NCBI RefSeq assembly: GCF_023715705.1 | Contig: NZ_JAMBOS010000008.1 | Coordinates: 1 to 64,000 of the forward strand | Reading direction: 5' to 3' | Source of the DNA: Halalkalibacter oceani | GTDB lineage: Bacteria > Bacillota > Bacilli > Bacillales > Bacillaceae_D | DNA length: 64,000 nt | In this document: positions 45,320 to 54,513 of the stretch, piece by piece | Position numbering within the stretch: the stretch's first letter is position 1 | How the letters are laid out: each line of letters opens with the position of its first letter | Notes under the pieces: generated by a model | Told to the model about the DNA's origin: nothing | Databases searched by the model: none | Seen by the model: the letters and a program-made list of their open reading frames with translations, nothing else | Made by a program: the position numbers and the translations under genes

Positions 45320-45949
45320 ACATGATCATGCCCCTCCTAGGAAGTATAACCATTAAACAACTTACGCTCTCTAATTCTGCGGCAGCACTTTCTGCTTTCT
45401 CCTTAGGCAATTCTTCTCTTACTTTTAATTCTCTTCTACTCAAAAGTTTTGTTTCTTCGTGTTCTGTAGTATGTCTTCATGAATTCCTCCTATATGTACC
45501 CTCAGTTTTGGAAAGATAAATGATTCCTTTTTTACTATTGATAGAAGGCGGTTTGTTATGCTTTGAGAGGTTGAATGTATTCATAACGTATGAATCAATG
45601 AAAATCCAAAAGAAGGCTTTGAATAAAACTCCTCAAGAAGGTTATCTGACTGAAGGTTCGTATTATAAAAGTTTCATTAATTGGATTGCTTTTCCCTTAC
45701 AGGAGCTTGTTTGTTTGGAGCCAAATTCTTTAATAACAGAGACATTCAGCAATTTTTAAGAAATCACAACAGAATCAAAATGGTAAAAAAAGAAGGAGGA
45801 ATAACGATGGTAACACCAAAATAAACCATCGTTCCTCTTAAGCCTTAATTGAAAGGATGTCTGAAAATGGGAATATTGAAGCTTGTTATCATCTCGGAGA
45901 ATGCAATCATTGCGAGCAATTTGGCTGAATACAAAGGGGGCAACAATAT
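45320..45949. other. Decayed intergenic region, no supportable gene
   Basis: Upstream of the IS256 remnant a minus-strand open stretch (about 45340-45480) has helical composition but no clean start. A five-codon frame at 45805 follows a strong GGAGG, and AACGATGG/CCATCGTT forms an inverted repeat (about 45803-45831). A 23-codon frame at ~45868 ends in ECNHCEQFG. I cannot assign any of these; they look like gene debris ahead of the DHFR-like gene. Confidence 0.4.
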
Positions 45950-46534
45950 ATGCGAAAAGTAATTCTAAGAATGAACATCTCTCTTGATGGATTTGTCGCA
46001 CCAACAAGTGGAGCGCATGACTGGGTGTTTCGGAGCTTTGATGATGAGTTGGAAAAGTATACCGTCGATCAGTTTTGGGAAGTGGGGACGCACATTATGG
46101 GACGAGTGACTTATCACGAAATGGCTGAGCATTGGCCATCTTCAACCGCTAAATTAGCTCCTCCTATGAACGAAATACCGAAAGTTATTTTCTCTAAGAC
46201 ATTAAAGGAAACCAATTGGAATAATTCACAAGTGGTGGACGGTGATATTGCGGAAGAGATTTACCGTTTGAAGCAACAACCTGGCAAAGATATCATGGCA
46301 CATGGAGGTTGGAGGTTCGCACAGTCCCTTTCTAGACTTGGTCTTATCGATGAATATCGATTGATTGTTAATCCTATTGCCTTTGGAAGTGGGGTGCCAT
46401 TATTCAAGGACTTGCCTGATTCGATTAACCTTAACCTTTTAAGCACAAAGGTATTTAAAAAAGGAGCGGTCCTTCAGACATATCAACCAGTAAGGAGTAC
46501 CGAAACTTCACAAGAAAATGCTCAGGGCCGATAA
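45950..46534 (+). CDS. Dihydrofolate reductase/RibD C-terminal-like protein
   Basis: 194 residues with the RibD_C fold: RKVILRMNISLDGFVAP start, HIMGRVTYHEMA, PKVIFSKTL, and HGGWRFAQSLSRLGLIDEYRL with the closing PIAFGSGVPLF. NADPH-dependent reductases of this group are common in Bacillaceae accessory DNA; the substrate is unknown. GGGGGCAAC precedes the ATG. The following 46535-46822 contains only short debris (an 21-codon frame ending LEEMLEKRSK). Confidence 0.85.
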   Translation: MRKVILRMNISLDGFVAPTSGAHDWVFRSFDDELEKYTVDQFWEVGTHIMGRVTYHEMAEHWPSSTAKLAPPMNEIPKVIFSKTLKETNWNNSQVVDGDIAEEIYRLKQQPGKDIMAHGGWRFAQSLSRLGLIDEYRLIVNPIAFGSGVPLFKDLPDSINLNLLSTKVFKKGAVLQTYQPVRSTETSQENAQGR

Positions 46535-46822
46535 GTCCTATTATGTCTTTGGATGCTCCAGCCTTAAGCTAATCGTCAAGTGCATAAATTTCCTATACGC
46601 CTTACCCGACAATTTTTAAAAAGGAGCATAATTTTTGGGGTGTTAAGCATGCACACATTCTCAAGGATTGAAGTTCCAAACTGATTGAACTACTTAAAGT
46701 TCCTTCTTTCATTAGAAGTATGTCTGAAGGAGCCATTGAACTGTTGGATAGACTTGAAGAAATGCTCGAAAAGCGTTCAAAATGATTTAATATGATTTTT
46801 TTATGTTGAAAGGAGAAAATAA

Positions 46823-47209
46823 ATGTCTTCGAAGAAAGTTATAATTGGCTGGACTTTCACGGTTCTATTTGCAGCATTCATGCTTATGAGTTCAATTCCT
46901 AATATCATTTCTGCTCCCAGTGCCATTGCAGGATTTTATCACCTTGGTTACCCCGCCTACCTTGTTCCCTTTATTGGAGTGGCTAAGTTGTTAGGTGTAA
47001 TCGCCATCCTAGTACCTGGTTTCCCAAGAATTAAGGAATGGGCGTATGCTGGTTTTGTCATTAATTTGACAGGAGCGTTTTATTCAAGTGTTGCAGCGGG
47101 CGTCCCTGCCAGTGGATGGATCATTTTCATTATTGGATACATATTGATAGCTGGGTCCTATGTTAGTTATCACAGAAACCGAAGAAACGTTTCATTCAGC
47201 CATGCTTAA
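46823..47209 (+). CDS. DoxX-like family membrane protein
   Basis: 128 residues, four predicted helices, DoxX-like 'DUF' pattern (GFYHLGYPAYLVPFIGVAKLLGVIAIL, then GFVINLTGAFYSSVAAG). GAAAGGAG precedes the ATG. These small proteins often accompany VOC or reductase genes, as here (VOC gene follows after 48 bases). Confidence 0.82.
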   Translation: MSSKKVIIGWTFTVLFAAFMLMSSIPNIISAPSAIAGFYHLGYPAYLVPFIGVAKLLGVIAILVPGFPRIKEWAYAGFVINLTGAFYSSVAAGVPASGWIIFIIGYILIAGSYVSYHRNRRNVSFSHA

Positions 47210-47257
47210 TATCTGAACAACAGTGAAAGGCCAATAGAATAATGAGGAGGAATCATA

Positions 47258-48175
47258 ATGGCAAAACCAACTCAAAACATCGTTCCACATTTATGGTATG
47301 ACAAGGAGGCGGAGGAAGCTGCAGCGTTTTATGCTTCCATTTTCCCTGACTCTAGAATTACGAGTATAACACCACTTGACGACACACCATCGGGCGACTC
47401 CCATATGGTCTCGATGGAGTTGTGGGGACAGGAGTTTTTGGCTATCAACGCAGGGCCTTACTTCAAATTTAATCCGTCGGTGTCTTTCATGGTTAATTTT
47501 GACCCAGCGCGAGAACAAGACGCGAGTGAAAAAATAAATGAGGTTTGGAGCAAATTGTCCGAAGGCGGTACAGTGTTAATGCCGTTTGATAAGTATCCGT
47601 TTAGTGAGAAATACGGCTGGATTCAAGATAAGTATGGTTTGTCGTGGCAGTTGATCCTTACGAATCCAGAAGGTGAAGAGCGGCCGGCGATCATACCCTC
47701 GTTAATGTTTGTCGGTGATACTTGCGGCAAAGCGGAAGAAGCGATTAATTTTTATTCATCTGTATTTAAGAACGCAAAAAAGGGCCAGATTGTCCACTAC
47801 CCTAAAGGCATGAAACCTGACAAAGAGGGGACAGTCATGTTTGCAGATTTTATACTTGAGAATCAGTGGTTTACCGCAATGGATAGCGCTAGAGATCATC
47901 AATTCAGTTTCAGCGAGGCAATCTCATTGACGGTTTATTGCGAGACACAAGAAGATATTGATCACTACTGGGATAAGCTGTCCGAGGTGCCGGAATCCGA
48001 GCAATGCGGCTGGCTGAAAGACAAGTATGGAATGAGCTGGCAAATTGTACCGAGAGAAAAGGACGAGATGATGAAAAATGGCACACCGGAACAAATCGCA
48101 CGTGTGACGCAGGCAACTCTTAAAATGAAGAAACTGAATCTTGCGGAGTTACAAAAAGCATACAAGGGAGAATGA
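47258..48175 (+). CDS. Tandem VOC/PhnB-like protein
   Basis: 305 residues made of two PhnB/3-demethylubiquinone-methyltransferase-like VOC domains. Repeat 1 starts IVPHLWYDKEAEEAAAFYAS, repeat 2 near residue 145 (IPSLMFVGDTCGKAEEAINF), each ending in (G)WI/LxDKYG(L/M)SWQ. Metal-dependent VOC fold, function unknown. GAGGAGGAATC precedes the ATG. Confidence 0.87.
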   Translation: MAKPTQNIVPHLWYDKEAEEAAAFYASIFPDSRITSITPLDDTPSGDSHMVSMELWGQEFLAINAGPYFKFNPSVSFMVNFDPAREQDASEKINEVWSKLSEGGTVLMPFDKYPFSEKYGWIQDKYGLSWQLILTNPEGEERPAIIPSLMFVGDTCGKAEEAINFYSSVFKNAKKGQIVHYPKGMKPDKEGTVMFADFILENQWFTAMDSARDHQFSFSEAISLTVYCETQEDIDHYWDKLSEVPESEQCGWLKDKYGMSWQIVPREKDEMMKNGTPEQIARVTQATLKMKKLNLAELQKAYKGE

Positions 48176-48712
48176 AAGTTACAAGCATATCATAAGATTA
48201 TTGCTTAATTACCGAAGAGGTTGTACCACGAGCAACCATCGGCCAGCGGACACTTGCTGAGTATACCGGAGCAGTAAAACATTGCTTCATCGTCAATAAC
48301 CTGTAAAATAACTAATGTTCCAATACCAAAAAAAATAATAACTCCACTGATTCATCTTTGAGATGGATCGCTGGAGCTTTCAGTCTATCGCCAAAGACTT
48401 GTAGAAACGGGATTGTCGATAGGCTTGTTTATATCATTTGATTGTGGTTAGGTGGAGGAGACAGTTAATTTCCTTGAACTTTGCGATGCTCGCCTTTCTC
48501 GACTTTGATATTCCTTGCATGCATGATATTGATGAGTGGATGGACGTAAACGGTGAAGAAGCTACAAAAGTATACGCCGGCATGCTGGTGACAAGGTGTG
48601 GGCTAATAGTAAAATAGCCAACCGGCTGCTTCCTTGAGTAGAGAGAAAGCAAGGATAGAGCCAGGTGCTTGAGGAGTAGCTTGAAACAAAAGAGATGGAA
48701 AGGACGTTTCGA
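48176..48712. other. Intergenic region without supportable gene
   Basis: Open stretches exist on both strands (for example a startless minus-strand frame at ~48209-48340 with three Cys, ending YNLFGN) but none has a start, ribosome site and coherent length. This is where base composition returns toward that of the core genes. Confidence 0.4.
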
Positions 48713-49018
48713 ATGGAGCAATTTACGAAAAGGGCCATTCAGATTATTAAACAAATACCGCCTGGGAAGGTCATGACCTATGGACAAATCGCTGCACTAG
48801 CAGGAAGCCCGCGGGGAGCGAGGCAGGTCGTACGGATTTTGCATTCCATGAGCAAAAAGCAGCGCCTCCCTTGGCACCGAGTGATTAATGCCAAAGGGGA
48901 GATTGGGTTAAAAGATGATGAGGCGTTTCAAGTTCAAAAACTCTCCCTTGAAAGCGAGGGAATTACATTTACGGAAGATGATCGTATTGAGCTGGAGCGA
49001 TATCAATTTCGCCCGTAA
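48713..49018 (+). CDS. Alkyltransferase-like protein (ATL)
   Basis: About 101 residues of the MGMT C-terminal fold: IKQIPPGKVMTYGQIAALAG, ARQVVRILHSMSKK. The active-site PCHR is replaced by PWHR (PWHRVINAKGEIG), so it cannot accept alkyl groups; ATL proteins bind O6-alkylguanine and hand it to nucleotide excision repair. ATG 48713 has GGAAAGGA upstream; another ATG 18 bases earlier is possible. Confidence 0.9.
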   Translation: MEQFTKRAIQIIKQIPPGKVMTYGQIAALAGSPRGARQVVRILHSMSKKQRLPWHRVINAKGEIGLKDDEAFQVQKLSLESEGITFTEDDRIELERYQFRP

Positions 49019-49142
49019 GCATGCAGAACTGCTAGCTTTGTATCACTTAGCTCCTTATAAATCCCCTTGTAAAAAGGAAATACTTACCGCTATACTAGCC
49101 TTGAGTTGAATGCTGGTTTTAAGCAAGAAGGAGGGGGAGCGT

Positions 49143-50288
49143 GTGGCGGCTTTTTGGATGTGGCTGATGCTGCTGATGGTGGCGTGGATTCTGGCAATAA
49201 ACGGCTATGCCGAACCGGTTCATGCGATGCCAGAAAGAATTGCAGGGGCTGCCGGCTTTTTTGCCTTGTTTTTTCTTTCCCCGCTTTTTAGGAAGCAGGA
49301 AGGGCGCTTTACCGCTTTATTAGCTTGTGCCGCGGTAATGGCTATCGCCGCTCTATGGCCGGAGCAAGAAGGCGCCGTTAACCCTTATCCTTTACTTGTT
49401 TTTACGATGATCGCGGGAAAGGCTGTCTATCGCCTGAAGGCTGTTCAGTCTGCTTTGATTGGCGGGCTGCTGCTGCTCGGTTCGATTCTTCCTGCCTTTT
49501 TCGGCTACGCCGTCTTTCATCCGCTGTTTATTCTCGTCTACAGCGTGATGCTTGGAACGGCATTTGTAATGTATCGCCGCTTGTTTCTGAAAGCATCAGA
49601 CGTTGCGCTACGCAATGAAGCTTTGCTTAGTGAGTTCCGCAGAATGAAGCGGCAGCTTGTGGCGGGCGAAAAGCTGGCGCGGCAGGAGGAGCGCGGGCAA
49701 ATTGCCAGGGATATTCATGATTCTGTCGGGCATAAGCTGACAGCCCTGCTCATGCAATTGGAAGTATTTCGGCTGGAGGCTGCCGGCGGGACGAAGGAGA
49801 GGGTGAATGAGCTGAAGCAATTGGCGAAAGAAAGTCTGGAGGAAACACGCAATGCGGTGAAGACATTGAAGGAAGATGATACGGCTGGATTATCGGCTAT
49901 CATCAGCTTAATCCGCCGGCTGGAGGCCGAGAGCTATCTTCGCATTCATATGTCGGTGAAGCACGGCGCTTTCACAGCGCCGCTGAGCAACCAGCAAGCA
50001 ACAGTCGTTTACCGGGCTGTTCAGGAAGCGCTGACGAATGTGATGAAGCACGCGAAAAAGAAAGAAGCCACTATCTTATTTGAAGCACCGGCGGGAACGG
50101 TTTTTCGTTTTGAAGTGGCGAATGTGACATATGATGAGCAGCTTTCTTTTAGAGAGGGGTTTGGTTTATCTTCAATGAGAGAGCGGGTCGAGCAGGCGGG
50201 CGGCCATTTGGAGATACGGCATTATGATGGGAATTTTATTGTACGTGGTACGCTGCCATTGCTGCAAAAAGGGAGGGACAGCAAATGA
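49143..50288 (+). CDS. lnrJ: Sensor histidine kinase, LnrJ-like
   Basis: About 381 residues. Six or so N-terminal hydrophobic segments without a large external domain, a cytoplasmic HisKA_3 dimerisation helix with DIHDSVGHKL (phosphorylated His) and a C-terminal ATPase domain (AVQEALTNVMKHAKKK, then GFGLSSMRERV). GTG 49143 after AAGGAGG is the probable start. Gene order with the next four genes equals B. subtilis lnrJKLMN (yfiJKLMN), which senses polyene-like linearmycins and confers resistance. The stop overlaps lnrK by 4 bases. Confidence 0.85.
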   Translation: MAAFWMWLMLLMVAWILAINGYAEPVHAMPERIAGAAGFFALFFLSPLFRKQEGRFTALLACAAVMAIAALWPEQEGAVNPYPLLVFTMIAGKAVYRLKAVQSALIGGLLLLGSILPAFFGYAVFHPLFILVYSVMLGTAFVMYRRLFLKASDVALRNEALLSEFRRMKRQLVAGEKLARQEERGQIARDIHDSVGHKLTALLMQLEVFRLEAAGGTKERVNELKQLAKESLEETRNAVKTLKEDDTAGLSAIISLIRRLEAESYLRIHMSVKHGAFTAPLSNQQATVVYRAVQEALTNVMKHAKKKEATILFEAPAGTVFRFEVANVTYDEQLSFREGFGLSSMRERVEQAGGHLEIRHYDGNFIVRGTLPLLQKGRDSK

Positions 50289-50920
50289 TTCGGATTTTGT
50301 TGGCGGAGGATCAGGGAATGGTGCGCCAAGGCTTAAAAATGATGATCGAAACCGACCGTGAGCTTACGGTTGCCGGCGAGGCAGGCGATGGAAAAAGCGC
50401 CGTCGCGCTCTGTGAAAAGCATCTATTCGATCTCGTCATCCTCGATATCCGGATGCCGGTCATGGATGGGCTGGAAGCGGCGCGGATCATTCATTCGCGC
50501 TGGCCGAAGCAGAAGATGCTGATCCTGACAACATTTAATGATGAGCAATACGCGTTGGAGGCGTTAAAGGCCGGAGCGAGAGGCTACATGCTCAAGAGTG
50601 CGGAGCCTGAGGAATTCATTCGGGCGATCCGCAGCTGTTTAGCAGGCGGGATTATGCTGCAGGACCAGGTGGCGGCGAAGGTGATGCCAAAGCTGATTGA
50701 AGAGAGGACCGAGGCGGAAAGCCCTGATCCGTCTCTGACGCCACGTGAGCTCGATATTATTCGCAAAGTTGGAGAGGGAAGAAGCAATAAGGAGATTGCA
50801 AATGAACTAGGCTTATCTGTCGGCACGATCAAAAACCAGATTAGTGTCATTTTAGATAAACTGGAGCTGCGAGACCGCACGCAGCTGGCGATTTACGCAA
50901 TTCGCAGAAAAATTGTGTAG
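50285..50920 (+). CDS. lnrK: NarL/LuxR-type response regulator, LnrK-like
   Basis: 211 residues. Receiver domain with ILLAEDQGMVRQGL, phosphorylated Asp in VILDIRMPVMDG and KAGARGYMLKSA; C-terminal LuxR HTH LTPRELDIIRKVGEGRSNKEIA. Partner of the upstream kinase. A perfect palindrome TGACTTAAGTCA at 51018, upstream of the ABC genes, is a candidate binding site. Confidence 0.9.
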   Translation: MIRILLAEDQGMVRQGLKMMIETDRELTVAGEAGDGKSAVALCEKHLFDLVILDIRMPVMDGLEAARIIHSRWPKQKMLILTTFNDEQYALEALKAGARGYMLKSAEPEEFIRAIRSCLAGGIMLQDQVAAKVMPKLIEERTEAESPDPSLTPRELDIIRKVGEGRSNKEIANELGLSVGTIKNQISVILDKLELRDRTQLAIYAIRRKIV

Positions 50921-51017
50921 CAGCCATATAGGGGATTCCTTGCACGCCGAGGCGGCGGTTGAAGGGATTCCTTTTTGTTTTTCGAGGGATCGAGGCAGGC
51001 TGCTGTTTCTAAGAAAA

Positions 51018-51029
51018 TGACTTAAGTCA
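51018..51029. promoter_or_regulatory. Palindrome upstream of the ABC export genes, possible LnrK operator
   Basis: TGACTTAAGTCA is a perfect 12-base palindrome in the gap between the regulator and the transporter genes, about 100 bases before the ABC ATPase. NarL-type regulators bind such inverted heptamers. Assignment is inference. Confidence 0.45.
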
Positions 51030-51127
51030 CGAAAAAGCGATAAAGCAGTGACGGAGGATAGTAGGCGGCGGACCGCTGGAACTTTAAAATAAGAGTAAGA
51101 TGGTGATGGAAGAAGGAGGTATAGTTG

Positions 51128-52060
51128 ATGCTGGAAACGGAGGAGCTATCAAAAAGCTTTAAAGGAGTCACGGCGGTGGAAGGGGTTAACATTTATATGG
51201 AAAAGGGGGAGTCGATCGGCTTGCTCGGGCCGAATGGAGCAGGGAAGTCGACGACGATTTCGATGATTTCATCTTTGCTGCGTCCCGATTCAGGCGACGT
51301 CCGGCTTTATGGAAAAAGTGTGATTCAGGAGCCGAACGCGATTCGCCGCGTGTTGGGAATGGTGCCGCAGGAAATCGCTTTGTATCAAGAGCTGACCGCT
51401 TATGAAAACTTGAAATTTTTTGGCAGAATCTACGGTTTGCAGGGCAAGCAGCTTGAAGCAAAAATTCAGGAAGTGCTGGAGCTGGTCGGTCTGACGGACC
51501 GGCAAAAGCAGGTCGTCCGCACTTACTCGGGCGGTATGCAACGACGCGTAAATATGGCGGCGGCGATGCTCCATAATCCTGAAATTCTGATTATGGATGA
51601 ACCGACCGTCGGGATCGACCCGCAATCAAGAAGTCATATTCTTGAAATGGTAAGGGAGCTGAATCAGCAGCAGGGGCTGGCGGTGCTGTACACCAGTCAT
51701 TACATGGAGGAAGTAGAGCGCCTCTGCGACCGCTTATATATTATGGATCATGGTCGGGTAATCGCGGCAGGAACAAAGGAAGAGCTGAAAAGTATTTTAT
51801 CAGGAGAGGAAGCGATCCTGATTGATTTAGAACGGCAAAATGGCGGGCTGTTTAACGAGCTGGAAGCTAATCAGGCTATCATTCAAACGATTGAAACGGA
51901 AAAAGGGCTTAAACTGATTGTCCCGAAAGGAAGCAAAATGCTCGCTGAAATCTTTCACGCGGCTGAGCGGCACGATGCTCAGATTTTGCGCGTCAATGTC
52001 CAGGTTCCGACATTGGAGGATGTATTCTTGCATTTGACGGGACGGAAGCTGCGAGACTAG
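51128..52060 (+). CDS. lnrL: ABC exporter ATP-binding protein, LnrL-like
   Basis: About 310 residues. Walker A GPNGAGKST, signature YSGGMQRRVNMAAAM, Walker B ILIMDEPTVGIDPQ, His loop TSHYMEEVE, and a C-terminal extension ending LEDVFLHLTGRKLRD as in DrrA/NatA-like drug exporters. GAAGGAGG precedes ATG 51128. Confidence 0.92.
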   Translation: MLETEELSKSFKGVTAVEGVNIYMEKGESIGLLGPNGAGKSTTISMISSLLRPDSGDVRLYGKSVIQEPNAIRRVLGMVPQEIALYQELTAYENLKFFGRIYGLQGKQLEAKIQEVLELVGLTDRQKQVVRTYSGGMQRRVNMAAAMLHNPEILIMDEPTVGIDPQSRSHILEMVRELNQQQGLAVLYTSHYMEEVERLCDRLYIMDHGRVIAAGTKEELKSILSGEEAILIDLERQNGGLFNELEANQAIIQTIETEKGLKLIVPKGSKMLAEIFHAAERHDAQILRVNVQVPTLEDVFLHLTGRKLRD

Positions 52061-52073
52061 AGGGGGAAAAAAG

Positions 52074-53339
52074 ATGATAGATATGCTGAAAAAGGACTTC
52101 CTCACCTTAATTCGTGATCGGACAGAACTGCTCATTTTGCTGTTTATGCCGATTTTATTAATTACAATATTAGGATTTGCGTTAAAGGGCGTGATGGAAG
52201 GTGATGTCGCACAGTTTGAGATAAAGGCGGCGATTGTCCAGCATGATCAGACCGAGTATGGAATAGAGAGATTTCATACAATGCTGGATGAAAGGGATTT
52301 TCCGGAAAATGTCGCTTCTGCATGGAAGGAGCTTGCGGCGGAAGTTAGTCCGTATCAGCTGCTGATGGAGCTGTTTGACGATCATCTCAGCGGAGCGGTC
52401 GAGCTTGTCGCGATGGAGGCGAACGAAGCCGAGAGCGCCTTAGCGGAAGGAGAGATTGCCGCTGTTTTGACGATACCGGAAAATTTCACCTTTGATTCGT
52501 TGCAGAAAATGCTGCTGAATGAAGGCGACGGGAGTCAATTAGAAATAACCGTCAATGAATACGGGTCTCTTTATGTTAGCATTTTTTCTGATATTATTGA
52601 TCGCTTTGTTAATCATCTTAATTTTGAAACGGCGCTTGCTTTTGCGGTCGGTGAAAGGACAGATTTCTCCGCAGAAGTACTCGATCCGGGCGGGATTGAG
52701 ACAGTGACGGAACGGGAGCCGGTCACTTCGTTTCAGTACTATACGATCGGGATGGCGGTCATGTTCGTTTTATATGTTGGCTCCACTCTTTCCAGTAAAG
52801 CGTTCGTCGAAAAAAGGCAGCATGCGTTGAATCGGATTTTGCTTTCCGGAATCTCGATTTATAAGTACTTGGCGGGAAAATTTATTTCAGCTGTCGTCCT
52901 TTCCTATATTCAGACGGCGATTCTGTTCGGCTTTTCCGCCTTGGCTTTTGGGGGATATCAGCATACGGCCGAATTCTGGCTTGGTCTTGGATTGATTGCT
53001 TTTATCGTCTCTATTTGTATCGGCGCGATTGCCGTTCTGCTGACAACGATCGCGATTCGTTTTGAGAGTGACACGATTTCTCATATTTTTGCCGGAGGGA
53101 TGGTGAGCCTGTTCGCCTTTGTTGGCGGGAGCTTCGTTCCGGCCGCCGTATTGCCGGAGTTTGTCACAGCCATCGGCAGCTGGACGCCAAATGGCGCCGC
53201 GCTGACCGCCTATCTTCAGTGGATGCAGGGATTTGCGATGAATGAGCTATTTGTGCCACTTAGCAGGATTGCCGGCCTTGCGCTACTGCTGTTAATCGCC
53301 AGTGCCATGATTTACCCGAGGAGGTCGATGTCATCATGA
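52074..53339 (+). CDS. lnrM: ABC-2 type exporter permease, LnrM-like
   Basis: 421 residues: one N-terminal helix, a ~180-residue extracellular loop, then five or six helices, the ABC-2 (YhgE/Pip-like) layout. IDMLKKDFLTLIRDRTEL start is typical. Overlaps lnrN by 4 bases. Confidence 0.88.
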   Translation: MIDMLKKDFLTLIRDRTELLILLFMPILLITILGFALKGVMEGDVAQFEIKAAIVQHDQTEYGIERFHTMLDERDFPENVASAWKELAAEVSPYQLLMELFDDHLSGAVELVAMEANEAESALAEGEIAAVLTIPENFTFDSLQKMLLNEGDGSQLEITVNEYGSLYVSIFSDIIDRFVNHLNFETALAFAVGERTDFSAEVLDPGGIETVTEREPVTSFQYYTIGMAVMFVLYVGSTLSSKAFVEKRQHALNRILLSGISIYKYLAGKFISAVVLSYIQTAILFGFSALAFGGYQHTAEFWLGLGLIAFIVSICIGAIAVLLTTIAIRFESDTISHIFAGGMVSLFAFVGGSFVPAAVLPEFVTAIGSWTPNGAALTAYLQWMQGFAMNELFVPLSRIAGLALLLLIASAMIYPRRSMSS

Positions 53340-54433
53340 GGTCTGTTTTTCTGCTGCAATGGCAGCGATTTAAAAGAGCGCCGGTCCTGGTTCTGTTTTT
53401 CTTTGGCCTGACATTATTGTTTGTGTTCTTTCTGGCGGGCTTCCGTTCAGAGAGCGAACTGACAGTTTACACATACGGTGATGAAACCCTTACAGTGGAG
53501 GAACGGGACGGCTGGCTGGAAAAATTAAACGAATCCGATGCTTTGCACTTTGAGTGGATAGAGGAAGAAGAGGCAAGAAATGCTGTCGCCACAGGTACGG
53601 TAGGTTTAGCGCTTCGCATTATGAAGGACGACTATCGTCTGCTTGTCGCTGCTGATGAACAAACCCACTATGTCGTTGACAGCTATGTCAATCAAGTATT
53701 CAATGAGGAGCTGCGCTTAAGGCAGCTGGAGGCTTCTGAAGGAGCAGATGTCCGCTCCGAAGTAGAGCGCTTTTTGGCTGAACCTGTTCTTACGGTTTCC
53801 AGCACCTCGTTAGCTGGAGAAAATGGCGTTTTTCTCGATGAAGAGCGGCTGCACGTATTATTTGGCATGACGTTGTTTTTTTCGATCTATACGATTATGT
53901 TTAGTTTAATGAATGTCGCAGAGGAAAAACGAGAAGGCACATGGAATCGGTTGATTGTCTCGCCACTCCGCAAATGGCAGGTCTACATCGGCCATCTTCT
54001 CTATTGCTTTATCATTGGCTTCCTGCAGATCGTAGCGGTTTTCCTCATTTTTTACTATTTGCTGGATTTTGAGCTTGGCAATCGCTTTGGCACCATGCTG
54101 ATCGTTATTGGTTGCTATGTGTTTGCAATTGTAGCTTTAGGAATGCTGCTCATCGGCCTTGTCAGAACATCGCAGCAGCTTCAGGCAGTTATTCCGATCA
54201 CATCTTCAGCGATCGCGATGCTGGGCGGAGCCTTTTGGCCGATTGAGATCGTGACGAATGAAGTGATGCTGCTTCTCGCACAGGCGACGCCGATTTTCTA
54301 CGCGATGGAAGGTCTGAAAGGAGCGTCGCTCTACCAGTATGGTGTCGGCGAAATTGCCACCCCGCTATCGTTTCTGCTGCTTATCGGCGTAATCTGTATG
54401 GGGATCGGCATCAATTTGATGGAGCGAAAATAG
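53336..54433 (+). CDS. lnrN: ABC-2 type exporter permease, LnrN-like
   Basis: 365 residues with the same topology as the preceding gene (N-terminal helix, external domain, five or six C-terminal helices, including the conserved VAEEKREGTWNRLIVSP coupling region). Together with LnrL and LnrM it forms a heterodimeric exporter. AGGAGG precedes the ATG. Confidence 0.88.
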   Translation: MRSVFLLQWQRFKRAPVLVLFFFGLTLLFVFFLAGFRSESELTVYTYGDETLTVEERDGWLEKLNESDALHFEWIEEEEARNAVATGTVGLALRIMKDDYRLLVAADEQTHYVVDSYVNQVFNEELRLRQLEASEGADVRSEVERFLAEPVLTVSSTSLAGENGVFLDEERLHVLFGMTLFFSIYTIMFSLMNVAEEKREGTWNRLIVSPLRKWQVYIGHLLYCFIIGFLQIVAVFLIFYYLLDFELGNRFGTMLIVIGCYVFAIVALGMLLIGLVRTSQQLQAVIPITSSAIAMLGGAFWPIEIVTNEVMLLLAQATPIFYAMEGLKGASLYQYGVGEIATPLSFLLLIGVICMGIGINLMERK

Positions 54434-54444
54434 GAAAAGGGTCA

Positions 54445-54478
54445 GGGCAAGGTCATCTGAGATGTTGACCTTGCCCCA
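54445..54478 (+). terminator. Hairpin after lnrN
   Basis: GGGCAAGGTCA / TGACCTTGCCC perfect 11-base stem, ten-base loop, 11 bases after lnrN. No T run follows, so termination may be weak or the element may act in another way. Confidence 0.6.
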
Positions 54479-54513
54479 AGCTATAAAAAGCCAATATGGA
54501 AGGAAGCAGTTCA

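Noticed and set aside
45520-45759. 79-codon plus-strand frame
   Set aside because: No ribosome site, no recognisable pattern and located in decayed DNA.
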